From Candidatus Aenigmatarchaeota archaeon (GTDB lineage Archaea > EX4484-52), in assembly GCA_023137195.1 (NCBI GenBank), contig JAGLPV010000027.1, positions 1 to 53,894 of the forward strand: a stretch of DNA of 53,894 bases. Reading direction: 5' to 3'. Shown here piece by piece: positions 7,912-16,660 of this stretch. A model generated the notes under the pieces. The model searched no databases. It worked only from the letters and a program-made list of their open reading frames with translations, and was not told where the DNA came from. The position numbers and the translations under genes are program-made. Every line of letters starts with the position of its first letter. The first letter of the stretch is position 1.

Positions 7912-9429
7912 TTATTTTAATTTAAGCACATAAAAGTTTCCAAATCCTGTTTTTTCTTCCTGCACCAAAATAGTTTTTCCGTCGCCACTTGATGCTTCTC
8001 CACAATATGGACTAATGGTATTTACCAATCTAAAGCTAAGGTCCCGGTACTCTTGATGTTCATCTTCATGTCCGATTATCAAACTTTTAGATTTCCCCAC
8101 AGTATCATAACTACTAAAGCCAACTCTTCCGAAAATAACGTCGCCGTTATCAGACATGAAAGATCTCGGATACATATCAAAATCAAAGTCTACAACTTGT
8201 CCCGAGTTTACATTATAAGAAAAGTCAGGTCCGCTTCCCAATAGAATTATCTCTCCGTTATGAGCACCCACCAGACCGGCGGTATCTCCAAGTTCTTCGG
8301 ATAATCCAACTTTTTTGAACTCACCATTTTCAATAGAGTAAATTCCATCTATATTTTTATTGACTTGTCCTTCGAAATAAAGCTTTCCTGTTGCAGTATC
8401 CAGGCGCATATGGGTCATATAGATATGCGGATACTCTCCGGCTATGGTTTTTGCTAACATCACATGGTTGGATCCATCTAAGTTCATACTAAAAACAGCA
8501 GTATCTATCCAGTCTCTTGTATCTTCACCGTCTTTAACTAACTGTGCAGTATAATAAATTTTATTACCCTCAATATGGAAGTTAGAAATCATTGTTTCCT
8601 CGTACCCAGATGGTGCCGATAGCTTAATTAATTCAAAAGCTTTTGTCGCTGTATTTACTCTACTGAAATATATAGTATTAATAGAATCAGATACTATGAA
8701 GTAAACATACTTGCCATCATCAGATAAAGCAGTCGACCCCCTAATGTTAGACATATAATGATACTGCTTGTCTCCGTATACGACTGAAGGCACAGTTCCG
8801 CTTTCAAAAACTAATGTAGGATCATTCAAACCATTTGTGTTCGCAACATAAACCGCATTACGTACAGGATATGCTACATCGGCATCAACATATTTTGTAA
8901 ATCTGAAAAATGCAATTTTACTTCCATCGCCCGATATTGATGCATATGCCGGTATCCCGTGTATATTTTGATCATAGTTGGTTAATTGAGTGACCGACTC
9001 AAGCTGCGAACTTACAGGAGTCTCATCTGCAACATCTCCATCATCGGCTCCAACCTCCGCATCATCACATATATTATTCTGGTCATGATCCATGCAGCAT
9101 ACACCGTTTACTTTAGAATACGGGTAATCGCAAGAGTCTTCAGCAGGAGGTTCGGTGACAGGCGGTTCTGTAACCGGAGGGTCATTTGTGACAGGAGGTT
9201 CATTTGTACCCGGCGGTGTATCTAATTGTTCATCTTCATCGCAGATTTTATTTTGGTTTTGATCTAAGCAACAACCACTGCCTAATCTCATATATGGTTC
9301 ATTGCAAACCACTGTATTTTCTGAAATCGATTTACCCATCTTTTCAAGAGTACCATCATCCACACATCCGCTTAAGGAAACAACCAGAGCCAACAAAAGG
9401 GCTAAAATTATATTTTTCATATTTACCAC
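7912..9429 (-). CDS. Lipoprotein with two Cys/Asp motifs and TolB-like propeller
   Basis: The protein has 505 residues. It starts MVNMKNIILALLLALVVS with lipobox LSGC (Cys22), so it is probably lipid-anchored. Two copies of the motif C(N/D).PY...G..CC(L/M)D.(D/N)QN.ICD..E follow, near residues 42-68 and 99-125, separated by a Pro/Thr/Glu-rich linker with PPVT/PPVTE repeats. The rest (about 140-505) is beta-rich with propeller-type strands such as ASISGDGSKIAFFRF, ALSDDGKYVYFIVSD and ASSGDGKTILVQE, which are TolB/WD40-like blades. M4 could be the real start. It shares the Cys/Asp motif with the lipoprotein at 5882. A role in extracellular sensing or binding is only a guess. Confidence 0.72.
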   Translation of the reverse strand: MVNMKNIILALLLALVVSLSGCVDDGTLEKMGKSISENTVVCNEPYMRLGSGCCLDQNQNKICDEDEQLDTPPGTNEPPVTNDPPVTEPPVTEPPAEDSCDYPYSKVNGVCCMDHDQNNICDDAEVGADDGDVADETPVSSQLESVTQLTNYDQNIHGIPAYASISGDGSKIAFFRFTKYVDADVAYPVRNAVYVANTNGLNDPTLVFESGTVPSVVYGDKQYHYMSNIRGSTALSDDGKYVYFIVSDSINTIYFSRVNTATKAFELIKLSAPSGYEETMISNFHIEGNKIYYTAQLVKDGEDTRDWIDTAVFSMNLDGSNHVMLAKTIAGEYPHIYMTHMRLDTATGKLYFEGQVNKNIDGIYSIENGEFKKVGLSEELGDTAGLVGAHNGEIILLGSGPDFSYNVNSGQVVDFDFDMYPRSFMSDNGDVIFGRVGFSSYDTVGKSKSLIIGHEDEHQEYRDLSFRLVNTISPYCGEASSGDGKTILVQEEKTGFGNFYVLKLK

Positions 9430-9638
9430 TTATTTATTATAATATATAGTATTATTTATTTATACAATATTTAAACCTTTCGGTGCATGGATACGACAAC
9501 TTTGAATTTTTCTTCACTTCTCACTAAAAATTAATCTCCATTAGGAGACAACTTAGATTAACAGTCCTGAAACCTTGTGGGTTTCTCCAATCTCCTATTC
9601 AAAACAAATATATAAATACCTCAACTTCTAATTATCCT
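9430..9638 (+). promoter_or_regulatory. Promoter region of MBL-fold gene and divergent lipoprotein
   Basis: AATATATAAATA (9607-9618) is a TATA box 20 nt before the ATG at 9639. The AT-rich 9435-9475 stretch should contain the minus-strand promoter of the lipoprotein gene. In between are two small hairpins, TCTCC-ATTA-GGAGA (9535-9548) and AAACC...GGGTTT near 9570-9587. They are too short to name as an RNA gene. Confidence 0.4.
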
Positions 9639-10421
9639 ATGATAAAACTTACAGTACTCCACAACGAGTTAGAAACATTTGCAGAAGAAACATCCGGATT
9701 CAGCGTCTTAGTAGAAACACAAAACCTAAAAATTTTATTTGACGTATCTTATTCCAATGACATCATCAAAAATGCAGGAAGAGGAGGAATTGATTTAACC
9801 AATATTGATTACGTTGTTTTGAGCCATGGACACATAGACCACACCGAAGGATTGAGATTTATCGATTTTTCAAATATCAAAAATATATTAGCGCACCCGG
9901 ATTGCTTTGAAAAAAAATATTTCAGCGGGGGCGAGTACATAGGCATTCCATTGTTTTTGGATTATTTAAAGAGAAAAACAAATGTAATTTTGACAAAAGA
10001 ACCATACTGGATAGAAAAAGACGAACTCGTATTCCTGGGGGGGATTCCAAGAAAAACAGATTTTGAAGCAAAGGAACCTATAGGGTATTTAGAGAATGAA
10101 GACGATGATTTTGTTTTGGATGATTCGGCAATTGTTGCAAAGACAAGCAAAGGATTGATCATTATTTCCGGTTGTTCTCATTCGGGAATCTGCAACATAA
10201 TAAATTATGCAAGAGAAGTATGCAATGAAAATAAAGTTTATGTCGTTTTAGGCGGGTTTCATATGTTCAATGATGAAGTTACAGACAGGACAATAGAATT
10301 TATCAAAAATCATGATATAGAGAAAATTTACCCTGCTCATTGCCTGAACCAGTATGCTTTTGATGAGTTTAAAAAAATAGGGGGAGAAAGAATAAAAACG
10401 CATCAGGAATTGATTTTTTGA
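9639..10421 (+). CDS. MBL-fold metallohydrolase, DHPS-like group
   Basis: The 260-residue protein has the metallo-beta-lactamase metal motif HGHIDH (H63, H65, D67, H68), a second metal His in SGCSHSGICN (about residue 180), GGFHM, and a terminal YPAHC. SGCSH and GGFH are typical of the MBL group annotated as 7,8-dihydropterin-6-yl-methyl-4-(ribofuranosyl)aminobenzene 5'-phosphate synthase-like. Whether it has that activity is unknown; the group contains several uncharacterised hydrolases. It is monocistronic between a divergent lipoprotein and the DP2 gene, with its own TATA box. Confidence 0.8.
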   Translation: MIKLTVLHNELETFAEETSGFSVLVETQNLKILFDVSYSNDIIKNAGRGGIDLTNIDYVVLSHGHIDHTEGLRFIDFSNIKNILAHPDCFEKKYFSGGEYIGIPLFLDYLKRKTNVILTKEPYWIEKDELVFLGGIPRKTDFEAKEPIGYLENEDDDFVLDDSAIVAKTSKGLIIISGCSHSGICNIINYAREVCNENKVYVVLGGFHMFNDEVTDRTIEFIKNHDIEKIYPAHCLNQYAFDEFKKIGGERIKTHQELIF

Positions 10422-10532
10422 GTTCTACGCTAACACTAATTTATCCAAAAAGTAGTAATTTCTTTTTCACCTGATAAAACATAAAGGACAGTTAAAACTT
10501 CGTAAAAAAGATGTTATTTTCCCTCCATTTAT

Positions 10533-10544
10533 CTTATAAAATTT
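10533..10544 (+). promoter_or_regulatory. TATA-like box of the DP2 gene
   Basis: CTTATAAAATTT ends 19 nt before the ATG at 10564, which fits a leaderless DP2 transcript and supports that start. Confidence 0.45.
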
Positions 10545-10563
10545 TTTCCCAAGTATATAGACT

Positions 10564-13500
10564 ATGAATCCCGATGAGCCAATCAAGAAATATTTTTCCA
10601 TCATTGAGAAAGAAACAACACGATGTTATGACATCGCAAAAAAAGTAAAGGCAAAAGGCATTGACATTGACGATGAAATCAACATCCCTATTGCAAAGGA
10701 TTTGGCAGCAAGGGTTGAGGGACTTATCTCTTCTTTTTATCCAATAATAAAAAACTGCGGGGTTCAGGACGGAATAAGGGCACTTGAAAAAAAATACGGA
10801 AAGAACTCCGAGAGAGTTGCCCTGGAAGCAGGAAGGGATATTGCCATCGGAAAATATGTGAAATTTGAATCAAAAAAGGATGCCCTTGAAATGGGACTGA
10901 GAATTGCTGTCGGCTATCTGACACAGGGAGTTGTGACTGCCCCATTAGAGGGTATTTCAGAAGTCCAACTAAAAAAAAATTCTGACGGAAGCGAGTACGC
11001 TGCCGTCTATTACGCAGGACCTATAAGGTCAGCAGGAGGAACTGCATCAGCCATAAGTGTTGTTGCATTTGACTTCATCAGGAAAGCACTAGACATTGCA
11101 GATTACAAGCCTGAAGAAAAAGAAATAAAACGGTATGTAACAGAGATTGAAGACTATTCAACAAGAATAGTGGAAAAGCAATATCACCCGGCAGAAGAGG
11201 AAGTAAAGATGATGATAGAAAACATCCCTGTTGAAGTTACTGGCGACCCCACAGAACGCCTCGACGTTTCAAATTACAAGGATCTGCCGAGAGTAGAAAC
11301 AAACAAGATCCGTGGAGGGATGTGCCTTGTTTTTCTTGACGGGGTTCCGCTGAAGGCGGAAAAAGTATTCAAGAGGATAAAAAAATATCCAAAAGACTAT
11401 GGTCTGAGCCATTGGCTGTGGCTTGAAAAGTTCATTAAACTCAAACACAAGCTCCATTCTGTTTCAAAAAAAGACACAGGAGAAGATGAAAAATACACGC
11501 CAAACACAAAGTATTTATCTAAAATCATTGCAGGAAGACCTGTTTTTTCATTTCCAAATACAAAAGGCGGCTTTAATCTAAGATATGGCAGGTCAAGGAC
11601 AGGAGGCATTGCCTCAACTTCAGTCCACCCCGGCGCAATGCACCTGGTGGGATTTATCGCAATAGGCACACAGCTGGCAGAAGAGCTTCCCGGGAAGGCA
11701 ACTGTCGGGACTGTGTGTGATTCAATCAACCCCCCTATTGTGAGATTGGAAGACAAAAGCATTATTGAGATAAAAACAAAAGAAGAAGCAAAGAAACACA
11801 GGGATGATGTTGATATAATTATATCTATGGGAGACATACTGGTTCCATACGGGGAGTTTGCCAACAACGGTCATATCCTTATCCCCTCTTCTTATGTGGA
11901 GGAATGGTGGGCGCAGGAAGTGCAGGAAGCGCTGGACAAGACAAAATCAAAAAATGAAGAAAAGCAGGAATTTCTGCAATACACACAAGCTCCGTTCAAA
12001 AGACCGGATTTTTTAACAGCCCTAAAAATAAGCAAAAAACTCAATGTCCCACTGCACCCCGCCTATAATTATTTCTGGCATGACATAAATAAAGAGAATC
12101 TAATCAAATTAATAACAGGACTGCAAAAAGCAATAGAAAACCAGAATTCTTCAGGCGATGTCGTATTCGATTTGGCAATAGCAGAGCAGACAGGAGCAAA
12201 GCAGGTTCTGGAAGATCTATGTGTCCTGCACAGGGTACTGAATGAAAAAATAATCATAAAGAAAAACACAGCATATTCTCTTTTGTATTGTCTTGGATTA
12301 ATAACAAATGAAGACGACTTCAAAAATAATTTTGTTGAAAAGATAGAATCAACAGATGCAAAAAAAATAATCGAAAGAATAGAAAAATCAACAGAAATAA
12401 TGGATGCTGTCAACAATTTATCCGGCATTAAAATCATGAAAAAATCCCCGCACAGGATTGGATTAAAGATGGGAAGACCGGAAAAAGCAGAAAGGAGAAT
12501 ACTAAAGGGAAGTCCCCAGGTGTTGTTTCCCTGCGGTGATGCCGGTGGAAAAACAAGGAACCTTATGGAAACCGCAGAGAAAAAGACAATCACAGCGACT
12601 GTTTCAAATTATATCTGCCCCGCATGCGGCAAGCAGACTCCGTTTTCCTACTGCTTTGACTGCAAGATACGGACAACCCTAACAGAAGCCCGCCGGGAGG
12701 GTTACACTAAAGGCACAGTCATAAAGACAACCTACACCCGTATGAATCTTGCTGTTGACAAGCTACTGAAAAGCGCAATGAAAAACGTAGGCGAAGAAGC
12801 TAAACCAAAATTATTCAAGGCAGTCCGCGGAGTGATGGGAGTTGACAGGAATGTTGAATTCATAGAAAAAGGCATTTTAAGAGTAAAACATAGCCTTTTC
12901 GTGAACAAGGACGGTACAGTACGTTATGATTCAATGAATGTTCCCCTGACACATTTCCGTCCAAGAGAAATAGATGTAAGCGTTGAAAAATTAAAAGAAC
13001 TGGGCTATGTTGTAGATATGCACAACAAACCACTGAAGGACAAAGATCAGGTATTGGAGTTAAGACCGCAGGACATACTTGTATCAGACAACAGCATTTT
13101 TTCAGGAGCGCAATACCTAATCGGGATTTGTAAATTTGTTGATGATTTACTTGTCCAATTCTACCACGAAAAGCCATTTTACAATGCAAAGACAAAAGAG
13201 GATTTGCTCGGGCACCTGGTGGTCGGTCTTGCCCCCCACACTTCTGCAGGAGTAATGGGGAGAATAATAGGTTTTACTCCTGCAAAAATAGGTTATGCCC
13301 ATCCATTCTGGCATGCAGCAAAAAGGAGGAATTGCCTTGTTCCGGAAACAAATATCCCGATAATATCAAATAAAGGAAAAAGCAACATTATCTCAATATC
13401 TGATTTGTATAAAAAAACAAAAACCCCTGAGAAAATAGTTGATGATTTTGGAACAAAACAAAAAACAACCGATGAAATAAAAACAATTAGTTTAAATAAA

Positions 13501-15558
13501 AAAACAGGAATGCTGGAGGAAAAAAATATAGTTTCTGTTATTAAAAGTCCTTCTCCAAAACATTTGATAAAGATACAATTGGAATCAGGGAGGACTTTTT
13601 GCGCTTCGCCGGACCATGTAGTTTTAGTAAGTGAAAATGACGGAAAATTGAAGAAAAAAAAGCTTGTTGAAGTGGATGATAAAGATTGTTTTTTGACTGC
13701 TAAAGATGCGAGAGTGAAAGAAATAGATATTGAGGAAATTGATCTTTTGTACGAATTTTCCAAAATAAAGAAGTTGTATGATTGTTTAATGATTAAAGGG
13801 ATTAATAAAGAACTATCTTTGTTGGTGAAAAAATCAGGCGGTTTAAAACAAACTGCAAATAAATTGAATTTAAACAAAAAAACATTTTCAAATTACATTT
13901 ACAGGGACAGTATCCCATTTTCTGTTTTATCAGCCCTATTAAAATTACATAAAAAAGATTTGGATTTTATTCCAAAAAAATGTAAACTGGGTATTAAGTA
14001 TGATACAGTCGTTCTTCAAAGAATAATAAAAACAGATAAATCATTCATGAAGTTGGTTGGATATTACATTGCAGAAGGATATTCAAGAGCTAAAGAAAAA
14101 AATTGTTATCAGGTAAGCATTGCCTGCAAAGAAAAAGAAATGCATAAAGATATTCAAAATTGCATTAGTTGTGTTTTCAAAATCAAAGCAAATGACAATA
14201 CAAATGCCGTTTCTATTTGCTCAAAATTAATATATTATTTATTTGTCGAGATTATGAAAGTGGGTGCGCGCGCAAAGGATAAAAGAATGCCGAACTTCTT
14301 AATCAACATTCCCAAAGAAAAAATGAGTTATCTTCTATCTGCGTATTTTTCCGGAGATGGCTCTGTTGAAAAAAATAGGCTTCATGTTAGTTGTTGTTCT
14401 ATTAGCAAAAAATTATTAATAGACATTGGATTTCAGTTAATGCGATTCAATATATTTTACAGGGTAAAGAAAGAACAAAGACCCAGTGGAGGACTTGCAA
14501 AAAGGTTTTATGAGAAAAAAGGAGAAAACCCAATTTTTACGCTTTATTATATTTCTGTAAGGTCTTCTTATGCGCGTATTTTTTATGAAAATATTGGCTT
14601 TTCATTAAAGAGAAAACAACAAAATCTAAAAAGTGTTCTTGATAAGGAGAGAACCCCTAGAATTAAAGAATCCAAATATGCAGTAAATTTCATTATTGAA
14701 AAAATAAAAAAAACAGATGTTGTAGAGGCAAAATCAAAATATCTCTACGATATTGAAGTAGAAGACAATCATAATTTTTTAATAAACGATTTCATCTTAA
14801 CAAATAATTGCGACGGTGACGAAGACTCAATCATGATGCTCTTGGACGCACTGCTTAATTTCTCAAAGAGCTACCTGCCGGACACAAGAGGTGGTCGTTC
14901 AATGGATGCCCCTCTTGTTTTGACCAGCATAATGAATCCCGAGGAGGTAGATGATGAATCATGGAATGTGGATATTGACAGTTCTTACTCTCTTTCTTTT
15001 TATAAAGCGACATTAGAATACAAATTCCCTAGTGAAGCAGAACAGGTGCCAAGAGTTGTAGAAAATGTCATAGATACTCCCGAGGCATTCCACATAAAAT
15101 ACACGCACGAGACAACAGACATCAATGACGGCATGATAACCACAAAATATGTCAGTCTCCAGTCAATGGAAGACAAGGTACGTACGCAATTGCAATTGGG
15201 CAAAAAACTCATAGCAGTGGATGAAAATATTGTTGCAGAAAAACTGCTGTCAAAACATTTCTTAAAGGACATAAAGGGAAATTTAAGGACATTTTCAAAG
15301 CAGTCTGTAAGATGCGTCAGTTGTAATGAGAAATACAGGAGAATTCCTCTGCTTGGAATATGCATAAGGTGCAAAGGAAAGCTCATTCTTTCTGTCTCAG
15401 AAGGATTTGTAAGGAAATACATTGAACCGTCAAAGCAGATCATTGAAGATTATAAAATATCGCCTTATCTGTGCCAGCAGTTTAAGATTCTGGAAAAACA
15501 GGTAGATGACCTGTTCGGCAAAAAGGACAGGCAGATGAAATTGTTTAAGTTCGGGTGA
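10564..15558 (+). CDS. polC: DNA polymerase D large subunit DP2, intein-containing precursor
   Basis: DP2 is the catalytic subunit of PolD, the archaeal replicative polymerase that works with DP1 (not in this window). The precursor has 1664 residues; removal of a 492-residue intein leaves about 1172, normal for DP2. The N-terminal part shows GPIRSAGGTASA and GGFNLRYGRSRTGG; a zinc site lies near 678-696 (CPACGKQTPFSYCFDC); the C-terminal zinc site is CVSCNEK...CIRCKG. The catalytic Asp motif is CDGDED, immediately after the intein (C1416, D1417, D1419 in the precursor), so the enzyme should be inactive until splicing. The C-terminus ends QMKLFKFG; I see no clear PCNA-interacting peptide beyond that. 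Confidence 0.95.
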   Translation: MNPDEPIKKYFSIIEKETTRCYDIAKKVKAKGIDIDDEINIPIAKDLAARVEGLISSFYPIIKNCGVQDGIRALEKKYGKNSERVALEAGRDIAIGKYVKFESKKDALEMGLRIAVGYLTQGVVTAPLEGISEVQLKKNSDGSEYAAVYYAGPIRSAGGTASAISVVAFDFIRKALDIADYKPEEKEIKRYVTEIEDYSTRIVEKQYHPAEEEVKMMIENIPVEVTGDPTERLDVSNYKDLPRVETNKIRGGMCLVFLDGVPLKAEKVFKRIKKYPKDYGLSHWLWLEKFIKLKHKLHSVSKKDTGEDEKYTPNTKYLSKIIAGRPVFSFPNTKGGFNLRYGRSRTGGIASTSVHPGAMHLVGFIAIGTQLAEELPGKATVGTVCDSINPPIVRLEDKSIIEIKTKEEAKKHRDDVDIIISMGDILVPYGEFANNGHILIPSSYVEEWWAQEVQEALDKTKSKNEEKQEFLQYTQAPFKRPDFLTALKISKKLNVPLHPAYNYFWHDINKENLIKLITGLQKAIENQNSSGDVVFDLAIAEQTGAKQVLEDLCVLHRVLNEKIIIKKNTAYSLLYCLGLITNEDDFKNNFVEKIESTDAKKIIERIEKSTEIMDAVNNLSGIKIMKKSPHRIGLKMGRPEKAERRILKGSPQVLFPCGDAGGKTRNLMETAEKKTITATVSNYICPACGKQTPFSYCFDCKIRTTLTEARREGYTKGTVIKTTYTRMNLAVDKLLKSAMKNVGEEAKPKLFKAVRGVMGVDRNVEFIEKGILRVKHSLFVNKDGTVRYDSMNVPLTHFRPREIDVSVEKLKELGYVVDMHNKPLKDKDQVLELRPQDILVSDNSIFSGAQYLIGICKFVDDLLVQFYHEKPFYNAKTKEDLLGHLVVGLAPHTSAGVMGRIIGFTPAKIGYAHPFWHAAKRRNCLVPETNIPIISNKGKSNIISISDLYKKTKTPEKIVDDFGTKQKTTDEIKTISLNKKTGMLEEKNIVSVIKSPSPKHLIKIQLESGRTFCASPDHVVLVSENDGKLKKKKLVEVDDKDCFLTAKDARVKEIDIEEIDLLYEFSKIKKLYDCLMIKGINKELSLLVKKSGGLKQTANKLNLNKKTFSNYIYRDSIPFSVLSALLKLHKKDLDFIPKKCKLGIKYDTVVLQRIIKTDKSFMKLVGYYIAEGYSRAKEKNCYQVSIACKEKEMHKDIQNCISCVFKIKANDNTNAVSICSKLIYYLFVEIMKVGARAKDKRMPNFLINIPKEKMSYLLSAYFSGDGSVEKNRLHVSCCSISKKLLIDIGFQLMRFNIFYRVKKEQRPSGGLAKRFYEKKGENPIFTLYYISVRSSYARIFYENIGFSLKRKQQNLKSVLDKERTPRIKESKYAVNFIIEKIKKTDVVEAKSKYLYDIEVEDNHNFLINDFILTNNCDGDEDSIMMLLDALLNFSKSYLPDTRGGRSMDAPLVLTSIMNPEEVDDESWNVDIDSSYSLSFYKATLEYKFPSEAEQVPRVVENVIDTPEAFHIKYTHETTDINDGMITTKYVSLQSMEDKVRTQLQLGKKLIAVDENIVAEKLLSKHFLKDIKGNLRTFSKQSVRCVSCNEKYRRIPLLGICIRCKGKLILSVSEGFVRKYIEPSKQIIEDYKISPYLCQQFKILEKQVDDLFGKKDRQMKLFKFG
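13333..14808 (+). mobile_element. Intein with LAGLIDADG homing endonuclease in DP2
   Basis: The intein starts at C924 of the precursor (after HAAKRRN) and ends at N1415, followed by extein C1416 of CDGDED. This is the known archaeal PolII/DP2 insertion site. Block A is CLVPETNIPIIS; block B is SGRTFCASPDHVVLV; the late blocks are YLYDIEVEDNHNFLINDF and ILTNN. Two dodecapeptide motifs, LVGYYIAEG (1164-1172) and LLSAYFSGDGS, keep their acidic residues (E1171 and an Asp in the second), so the endonuclease may be active. The penultimate residue is Asn where most inteins have His (NN/C instead of HN/C). The insert is more Lys-rich than the surrounding polymerase. Confidence 0.93.
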
Positions 15559-15566
15559 TTATTTAC

Positions 15567-16104
15567 TATATCACGACACAAAAGTAATCATGGAAGTTTC
15601 CTTACAATCCATACTACTTCTAAGATTTTGTTCTTATCTCATCACATTTGTGCAACAAGAACAAAATGCAAGTATGTGGCGTGATATACTAGCAAAATAC
15701 ATAAATGCTATCTAAATACAAATTATGTCTTTGTATTATTTTCTGCTGTGAATAAATTATTAAGCAGAAAATAAGCTTAAAAGTAGTATTTTGCGTAGGG
15801 ATTTTGTTATTGTTGCACAAATTTCAAGAATACAATAACAAAACATTGGAAGTATTTTGTCCATAGGACAAAACATTAGACGTATTTTGCTCAAAGAGCA
15901 AAACATTGGAAGTGGTGTTGCTTGTAATGAAACTTCCATTGGTATTGCCAGTAAGGAAACTTCCATTGGTAAGTGTCGCAGGGAAACATCCATTGAACTT
16001 TTATGATTATTTTCTGCCGTGTATAAATGGTAAGCAGAAAATAAGCTTAAAAGTAGTATTTTGCGTAGGGGAAACTTTTATGATTATTTATGTGTTTTGC
16101 TATA
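15567..16104. repeat. Modular palindromic repeat, copy A (long form)
   Basis: This copy occupies most of the 623-bp gap after DP2. Outer pair 1: TATATCACGACAC (15567-15579) with GTGGCGTGATATA (15676-15688). Outer pair 2: TAGCAAAATACATAAAT (15690-15706) with ATTTATGTGTTTTGCTA (16086-16102), one mismatch. Inside pair 1 is the hairpin 15625-15635/15657-15667. Inside pair 2 are hairpins 15737-15747/15763-15773, 15802-15813/15832-15843, 15855-15862/15866-15873 and 15885-15892/15896-15903, then three 27-bp tandem units (15914-15994), then a second copy of the 15735-15800 module at 16006-16070. No convincing coding frame. Related copies lie at 17092-17368 and 25300-25411. No transposase is seen; a non-autonomous element or structured RNA are both open. 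Confidence 0.8.
15914..15994 (+). repeat. Three 27-bp tandem units inside repeat copy A
   Basis: The units are 15914-15940, 15941-15967 and 15968-15994. Each is exactly 27 bp, begins GGT and ends GGAAAC(T/A)TCCATT or GAAACTTCCATT, with a more variable middle. The reverse complement of the unit 2 end, ATGGAAGTTTCCTTAC, occurs at 15590-15605 and again in copy B at 17115-17130, so the same module is present in both orientations. Confidence 0.8.
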
Positions 16105-16181
16105 AAATTTTGAAAAATTGCGTAGAAACCACCAATATTCAAATCTAAACACACAGTAAAATATAATTCAAAAAATAAAAA

Positions 16182-16652
16182 TTAAAAACTCAACTTAAAC
16201 ACTTTCTTAAATACAATACTCGCTATTATTGAGAAAAGTATATAGACTCCAAGCCATCCGAGGGTTGACTTCCATATAAATCCAAGAGAAAAAGAAAACC
16301 AAGGCAAAGCAAAACCCAATGGAAATGTATATGTAACCGTAGCAAAATATTTTGCAATAAGCGGAAACGCAATGATGAACAAAGGCATTGTATACAAAGC
16401 AGGTTTCATTGTCATCATCATCTGCTTTTTGCTCAAATGCATTGTCCTTGCCATCATCTTGTTCGTCTTGGAAACATCGTTTTTCTTCTGAGCTTCTTTC
16501 ATGTCTTTCTGGAGAGATTTTATTTCTGATCTTATTCTCTTCATTTCCTTGTGGTCAATCGTCTTTTTCTGGACAAGAGTTATAATCAAAGACAAACCTG
16601 ATGAAATCAGGCCTAACTGCACAACAGGATCCAACAACATATCAAAGCTCAT
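16182..16652 (-). CDS. DUF106 / EMC3-like (YidC-family) membrane insertase
   Basis: The 156-residue protein has an N-terminal transmembrane segment (VQLGLISSGLSLIITLVQ), a basic Met/Lys/Gln-rich coiled segment (about residues 30-80) with KKQMMMTMKP, and two to three further membrane segments. This is the layout of the archaeal DUF106 proteins, which belong to the Oxa1/YidC/EMC3/TMCO1 superfamily and help insert membrane proteins cotranslationally. Length is close to the short archaeal members. It starts 8 nt after the stop of the OB-fold gene, so the two probably form an operon. Confidence 0.85.
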   Translation of the reverse strand: MSFDMLLDPVVQLGLISSGLSLIITLVQKKTIDHKEMKRIRSEIKSLQKDMKEAQKKNDVSKTNKMMARTMHLSKKQMMMTMKPALYTMPLFIIAFPLIAKYFATVTYTFPLGFALPWFSFSLGFIWKSTLGWLGVYILFSIIASIVFKKVFKLSF

Positions 16653-16660
16653 TTGTTATT

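Noticed and set aside
9530-9600. Small structured RNA between the lipoprotein and MBL genes
   Set aside because: Only two 5-bp hairpins; no known RNA pattern and no clear promoter for it.
15801-15994. Possible CRISPR array in repeat copy A
   Set aside because: The 27-bp units are adjacent with no unique spacers, there are only three, and no cas genes are near.
15760-16148. Short frames on both strands in repeat copy A (Met/Leu/Pro-rich)
   Set aside because: They are translations of the tandem units and hairpins, with no ribosome-binding site or conserved pattern.
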